Positions 58,304-64,000 of a stretch of DNA of 64,000 nt are shown piece after piece. The notes under the pieces are model-generated. The model had not been told where the DNA came from, searched no databases, and saw nothing but the letters and a program-made list of their open reading frames with translations. Where the stretch lies: contig OX467089.1 of NCBI GenBank assembly GCA_950106755.1, positions 21,247,345 to 21,311,344 on the forward strand. The letters are read 5' to 3'. Each line of letters begins with the position of its first letter. The first letter of the stretch is position 1. This DNA is from Climacium dendroides. Lineage: Eukaryota > Streptophyta > Bryopsida > Hypnales > Climaciaceae. The position numbers and the translations under genes were made by a program.

Positions 58304-58559
58304 ATTACCGTTGAATAAGGGTGCTCCTATGACCGTGGGAATGAAATTATTCACGCACTTTTGACCACTATTACTGTAGGATGGCAGCAAAATGTGAACA
58401 AAAATGTACACACCTTTGAAATTTTCAATGTCAATGATGATTCAATGAGTAGTCAAAATGTACAACAACAACTTCGTGGTGGCCCTTTTAGTCTCACCAC
58501 TGTTTCATTCAATCTAAAAAGAGAATTGTACAATGTAGTCCTTGGGCTCAATAGCATCT

Positions 58560-61500
58560 CTAAGTTGCTGGTTGCTTAAGTAGCACCCTCTGAATAACAC
58601 GCTTAATTTCATTGAAGCTAAAACTAGGAGCGTGTATAAAAACATCTATCTCACTGTCCAATCCACAAACTACATGAAATATGTAGTACAGATGCTTATA
58701 ATTTGTTCATTGTCCACGCTTTCCCAATGATTTGCCCGACATGTCTTTGAAGAAGGGGCATGAACAACTGGGAAATTGGCCAATCGTAATTAAATATTGC
58801 GAAATTTTGAGACCATTTCGGGACTCAAAGGTGATGATGCAACCCAGGGCAGGAATTGGTACCATAGAAACCTTCAAAATCTGCCCAATGACAATAAGAG
58901 CAGATGCACAGGAATTGGCGTGCTTCGTTGAAGGTGCCTTTGGATTCCGCCTGATGTTCTTCCCGAATTTGCGCTTTGGAAAGTCGTTAGAGAACTCCGG
59001 GGTAGGATACTCTGACAGGTCCACCAATGACCCCTCTTCCCTGAATAGCTTCCTTGGAGAGAGCTCCAGACGTGGTGCCAATCGAAAACCAGCGTTCTCC
59101 AAGTCTAGGATCTCCTTCTGTGTGAGATTGGTGCCAATCTTGACAGGCCAAACTTCTGGAACTGTAGGTTTGGAAACCACCCACTTACGACGAGTACCCT
59201 TCACGCACCTCTCAATGTCGTCGTTGCAGAAGAAGAACTGCATGCACTCTTGTTTATTCTTCCTATTGTTGTGCATGATGCCGTTGTAAGTTGGTGCAGC
59301 CGTACTCTTTCCATCTTGTACAATTCGTGCCACACATTTCTTTTTGGTGATGGTTTGTTGAGCGAAGCAAGCCTTCGCTGACATCTTTGGAAGTCGCGCA
59401 ATGTGCCATTCATGCTCATTGCATATTGTTTCTTGTACAGCCTTCACATGCTCCATGGTTGGAACTGTAGTAGGTGTTACTAGTTGAACCGGATTATTAT
59501 GCAGATCTTCAGTTGCTTCTTGCTGTGCGTCACCCTCTAAAGTGAGATCATAAAATATTGCACCTCCTGCTCGCGTTTGTACCCGAGGGCGAGAGATGCT
59601 AATCTTGTCAGGTCTATGAGAGTCGAACTCCGACCCAGGAGGAAGATCTGCTTTGCGCTTGAGGGAGAGAAATACTTCCTCACCTTGAAGATGAGGCTCG
59701 CGAGTGCAGAAACCGGCAGCTCCAGGCATATTTCGAAGCGCTTGATGAAGCGATTTCAGGTTGCCGGAACGTTGGGCGGTTCGTTGGGCGACTCGAAGCA
59801 ACAATTCTTCTTTTCCAGGTCCAGTACCCGGTCTCTCACCATTCAAATACTGGTAGTAGGCAACCATTTGCATGAAAGCACGTACGTAATCATCGACAGT
59901 TGCCACATACAAGTCATTACCTCGTTTACCGCTCTGTTGAAGCCACTTGTTGTGTACAGTCTCCGCTAAATTGCATGAGGGCATTTCAGCAAGCTCATCC
60001 TTGGAAAGGGCCTGTGATGTCAAATGAATGGTAGTATAATTTAGAGTGAGGTTACAACTTTACAGAAAATTAAAAGCAAAAAGGCCTGGAGCAAAGTGTG
60101 AACTCACCAAATCCATGAAACCACCCCATTGGCGATAGCGGAAGTGCCAGAAAGCAAGCCATAGGTCAAGACGAACGACTCCTTCATCAGTCGTTGCCCC
60201 GGAGGAAAGCCACCATGATCTGATAGCAAGGTACCGCTCCTCAGCCTCTGCTAACGACTTGGCATTCTTATATTGCATGCACAATTGACGATGTTGTCGT
60301 TGCAGGTCCGCCCGAATGTCAGCCTTTGTATGTTTCTCCAATGACTGGGTCCAATGGAACAAACAAGTACGTTCTTGGTCCTCCATAGGAATTGAAGCAT
60401 CACCGCTACCATATACAATACGAATTGCATTCCAGTTTGCTTGTGCACTGTCTGCCATGAAGCCCTTGAATTGTACGTTAGAAACGTTGTGTCTGGCCAC
60501 AACAGCATTCAAGTTCTTCCAGAAGATGATTTGAGCGGCAACATCTTCCGATTGCATATCATACACTGCAATGGTCATTACCCGACAATAGGTAGCATCA
60601 TAAACATGGCAGGCTATGGAAGTCCAGCCCTTTACACGCTTGACATGGTCGAACATCATCCATGCATTCTGTAAATCTCCACCCGGCTGCATTCTTGTCA
60701 CGAGATCAACTCCACTTCCTGGCCCAATCTCAGACATCTTGAAAACAAAGACCTTGTCGGACTCAGACCCTTGGCCAGGGAATTTGTTCTCCTGGACAAA
60801 TGCCCAACAGCTAGACCCTCTAAGTTTGGTGATGCTGTCCATGACTCCAAAGCGTCTCAAGTACCGAAACGTCGTGACTTGATTCCGAATACTTGGGGAA
60901 GACATGTGTTTGAACTTATCAAACACCGGTATGAGCTCATCAAGAGTAAGTTCCTTCTGCGTTGCTCCATCTGCAGAAAGAAGCAATTCACCAAGGAATT
61001 CCTTGCTGGCTTCAAGGACAATGGCAGAATTAGTTGCTGTTGGAGTCTTCTCTACTTGTTCACCAATGAGGCTCTTTATCTTCTCAGCGACATCTCTGTA
61101 TTCGCCAATCTTTACAGGATGACAATGGGTTCCGAGGTGCACACATGCACGAGTCATGTTTCCATGACCAAGAACATAATAAATCTTAGCTAAGCACCCA
61201 TCTAAGCATGACGGAGAAACCTTGCAGATTTTACACACGACAGTTGAGCCTTTTGGAGGGTTAGATCCAACTTCAAAGGTGAACGAGGAGATTCCATCCC
61301 ATTCGGTTTCGTTAGCTTGGGAGGACCGGTGCACACGAGATAAATAATCGCAAGCTCCGTTGGTACATTGCAAATGACCTAAGCACGAAGACATTCTAAA
61401 TGTTAAACCCATGTCATTCTTGATATTGGAGGTGATGGTGCGAGTCCAAGCATGGCCATCGTGGCGTTTGTCCATGCCATGAAGGAGCTTTGTTTGTGAC

Positions 61501-62234
61501 TGTGATGCATATTTCCCCGGCGGGGGGAACTCAAACATCACGTCGCCATCAAATCTAGGGGGAAGGAATTCCACTCTCTCGGTTTTTATTTTAGTAAAGT
61601 CTACCTTAGACAAGATGGACTTCGACCCTTTCCTTGCAGCTAATTTTTTGAGACAATCAACAACGCTCACATAGTCATCAATCCGTGGCGGAATCGGAGG
61701 CCTAGAAGTACTTGGATGACTGCCTTGCGATGAATTTGTATCATGCGAAGGGTGACATATTACAGTAGGATTGGGGATTGGAATAGTAGAAGACGGCAAT
61801 GTACTAGGGAGCGCATCTTCAAAATCATTACTCAAGAGATGGACGATACGTTCGCAAGGCTCAATCTTAACCTTTCGGAGTATAGGTGTTTGCAGGGTGC
61901 ATGTAGATGACACCCTAGGGGTGAGGATCTTAGTGCATGCACCTTGAAGAGGATCTTTCAATCCATACACTCGGTACGTCCCCGACTTCAGAATCCAACA
62001 CTGACCTTGATCATTCATAGAGGACTCATGACCTATAGTGTGAAGAAGTTCTCTGGAATCAACATCAAAGACCTCCTCATCAACATGTATAGATCCTTCT
62101 AGAAATTGAAAACGAAGATGCAAACGAAGAGCACTAACTGTGCACTTTCCATCAGCTCCTACTTGAAAAGATATAGGAACTCCTTGGCCATCAGCATGAA
62201 TTAGCACCACGGGAGGATTTTGAGAATTAGCCAT
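58560..62234 (-). pseudogene. MULE-type transposase with GCM/WRKY-like and SWIM zinc fingers, nearly intact
   Basis: Two exons: 62,234-60,109/60,108 (709 codons) and 60,011-58,707, joined in phase across a 96-bp GT-AG intron (60,107-60,012). The start is taken at MANSQNPPVVLIHADGQG rather than the upstream in-frame ATG at 62,333. Exon 1 has an N-terminal domain, a Pro/Ser linker, a Cys-rich segment (CLGHLQCTNGACDYL, CKICKVSPSCLDGC, CVHLGTHCHPV) like the WRKY-GCM1 fingers of Mutator transposases, and a MULE catalytic core (HVYDATYCRVMTIAVYDMQ, FMADSAQANWNAI, CLFHWTQSLEKHTK). Exon 2 ends in a SWIM-like finger, YLITIGQFPSCSCPFFKDM. A TGA at 58,709-58,707 stops it, yet the same frame continues 48 codons (TNYKHLYYIFHV onward) to TAG at 58,560. 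The stop stands where this family has Trp, and Tyr stands for a zinc Cys; both fit single G-to-A changes. Terminal repeats were not found. Confidence 0.82.
60012..60107 (-). other. 96-bp intron of the MULE-type gene
   Basis: Donor TTG/GTGAGTTC and acceptor ATCACAG/GCCC. Phase 0 on both sides, joining FMDL to ALSKDEL. The unspliced frame would stop within 20 codons. Confidence 0.85.
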
Positions 62235-62339
62235 TGCAATGGAGAAAGGAAAGACACGGACAACATGGGAATTGTGAATAGAATTTAAATCCAAGAGTTC
62301 TGTAGGTATATTTTGATGCAAGAGGTTATGCAAACATCA

Positions 62340-63217
62340 CTGTATGAAGACATAGACAGATAGAATTAATAAAGAGGGTGATTAAGAGACGTTTTAATTA
62401 GAAAAATGACGAGAGTCATGTATTGATGAAAAGGATATATTTTTGAAAAGTTGCCGGCGCGTGTCAGATAGGTGGGTTGCTTGTAATTTTGTAAGTATAA
62501 TAATAAAGGGTGTTGGCGTTATGAAATAATTATACAATAGAATTGTGAATGAAGTCTAATCCATAGTATCAATAGACGTTGGTTCAATTATATAGATTTG
62601 CCATTATTAGAGAATACATGTTTGAAAAAAGGCCTTTCATCGGAGAACTACAATGAACCATAATGTAGATGTTAGTTTGAATTACTTTTATTTATGGTGG
62701 ATTTCAAATTTACAAGGACAACGAACTGGCGGCGAGTGTAAGTGTAATAGGGACCTACTAGATTTTAGTGATGGTGGCAGTTAGATCGCTAGGATAGCCT
62801 TTCTATTTATAAAAGATATGACAATCTAAATAAAATAAACAATCTTGAAAAGTATAGACATCTAATTGGAGTATTCAAGTAGTCATAATTTACTTCATAC
62901 TTGAAGTAGAGTGTTGAATGAGCGTGTTTAGGGTTGTTGGAAATATTGAGGTGGCCGCTAGATCAAACTTACAAGGTTGTACCCACTAGTTGGCCATCGA
63001 GAGCATAAAGATGTAGAAAATGTCACTTCAGTTACTATTGAGATTCGATGTGCGTGATGATTAGTAGTATTAACAAAGATTGATATACGGAGAAAGAGTC
63101 CGTGATTGAGTATTTCAAATTCAATTGTTTGTTATTGAGAAACGTTTGTAGTAAGGGCATTGCCACATTTCCCAACTCAATAGAAGACAGTATAGTGGAG
63201 AGCTTAATGATGTTCTA
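62340..63217. other. Upstream flank of the MULE-type gene
   Basis: Would contain its promoter and, if the element is complete, its terminal inverted repeat. No long inverted match to 58.1-58.6 kb was found by eye, and no other feature. Confidence 0.35.
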
Positions 63218-63553
63218 TTGAGCCAAATGCAGGACGGAGATAGGAAGAAGAAGCGGAGGAGTGGGTTTCGTTATTCATCTAGAAAGCAACTAGCCACATC
63301 TAGAAAGCAACTAGCCACATCTAGAAAGCAACTAGCCAAATCTAGAATGTTTAGGCAACAACTTCAACATTCAGGCATAGACCTTACTAGTACAACTAGA
63401 ACACTTTCGTATCAAGGTGCTTTGTTGAAAGAAGTTGTTGAGACTCTTCCATTGGAAGGCGAGATATCAGGATTTGCGGGGTCGCAAGACAATCAACCAT
63501 TCATGTCTGAATGCGAGACCGAAGAAGAGTTGTCAAGTGAAGAACAAAGCAAA
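63218..63553 (+). CDS. Hypothetical exon with 21-bp tandem repeat
   Basis: Open frame starting MSQMQDGDRKKKRRSGFRYS, with a basic N-terminus and an acidic end (ECETEEELSSEEQSK) that meets a good donor AAA/GTAAGT. Three 21-bp units (63,277-63,340) encode SRKQLAT, SRKQLAT, SRKQLAK. It could be the first exon of a transposon accessory gene running out of the window. No family is recognised. Confidence 0.35.
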
Positions 63554-64000
63554 GTAAGTATCCATTGGCTGAAGAATATCTTTGATGTCCTACAAAATAA
63601 TGTGGTCTATTGCAAATCATTCTTTAGGTTTTGAGCATATCGATGTTGATTGTGGAATTAATAGTAACTAGAAGAGGATTTTGGTCCAAGCGCTCATTTA
63701 CCTCCGCATGCACTAGAACGTTCAGGCACTCTTTGCATCTTGCGGCCGTATCCTCTTCCTTGGACGTCAATTGCAATATGGTTTGCTCGAGTTCCTGTCG
63801 CAAGTATAATATAAGGGTGAATTAACATTGATATGTCTAATACCAAGTCATTGGGGTATAGGGTTTTGTTACTAGAAGCTTGAAAATGACGATACTTAGA
63901 TCAATGTTTCAGAAGGCGGCATTAGTGTCAGAGTATGCGCAAATAGAGGAGACAAGTGGAGAGTAGTTTCAAGAGACCGATCAAGACAGGAATAATCATG
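63554..64000. other. Window end, nothing assigned
   Basis: Continuation of the intron or flank after the hypothetical exon. A frame near 63,888 (MTILRSMFQKAALVSEYAQI) may be a further exon, unsupported. Confidence 0.3.

Noticed and set aside
58732..59289. 185-codon plus-strand frame
   Set aside because: Shadow of the second exon of the MULE-type gene on the opposite strand.
1..64000. tRNA, rRNA or snRNA genes
   Set aside because: No cloverleaf with matching polymerase III boxes or conserved rRNA/snRNA core was noticed on either strand; a covariance-model scan would be decisive.

Overview
The window reads as nuclear DNA of a land plant, most likely a gymnosperm or other large-genome lineage. 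This rests on AT-rich sequence with few genes, GT-AG introns, layers of decayed transposons, and a TIR-NBS-LRR gene whose TIR domain opens with HKIFLSHSGAQKSF, a style I associate with conifers. The lineage is inference; the transposon and intron structure is seen directly.

Layout. 1-6 kb: a segmental duplicate of the tail and 3' flank of the resistance gene, split by a 321-bp foldback MITE; an unidentified decayed multi-exon gene (1.26-2.19 kb); two dispersed repeats. 6.0-10.3 kb, minus strand: a TIR-NBS-LRR gene with four recognisable exons and two lesions in the LRR exon. 10.4-15.6 kb: upstream and intergenic DNA. 15.68-18.19 kb, plus strand: an intact six-exon GDSL esterase of the CPRD49 type, the only clearly intact host gene (253 aa). 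19.5-22 kb: repeats, including a 220-bp CACTA-type MITE with a perfect target duplication. 22.5-31.3 kb, minus strand: decayed LTR-retrotransposon material (polypurine tracts, primer-binding site, gag-like frames, integrase tail).

32,349-49,179: one complete 16.8-kb CACTA transposon with a 14-bp perfect terminal inverted repeat, an ATA target duplication and dense subterminal TGCAACT arrays. It has a minus-strand accessory-protein gene, a plus-strand TNP2 transposase gene, and between them captured host DNA with about seven exons of the RNA helicase UPF1. A 150-bp palindromic CACTA MITE is nested in the accessory gene.

49.6-50.6 kb: a 973-bp element with a TTAA duplication and 17-bp inverted repeats (piggyBac-like signature). 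51-53.3 kb, minus: an LTR element with Lys/Asn-rich coiled-coil frames. 53.3-57.2 kb, plus: a truncated Ty3/gypsy element (LTR end, primer site, gag, protease). 57.7-58.1 kb: a 179-bp tandem repeat. 58.56-62.23 kb, minus: a nearly intact two-exon MULE-type transposase (about 1190 codons) with a GCM/WRKY-like zinc region and a SWIM finger, broken by one late stop.

Most coding transposon copies carry premature stops of the kind C-to-T transitions produce (CGA>TGA, CAG>TAG, CAA>TAA, TGG>TGA or TAG), as expected for methylated, silenced repeats. No RNA genes or CRISPR arrays were seen.
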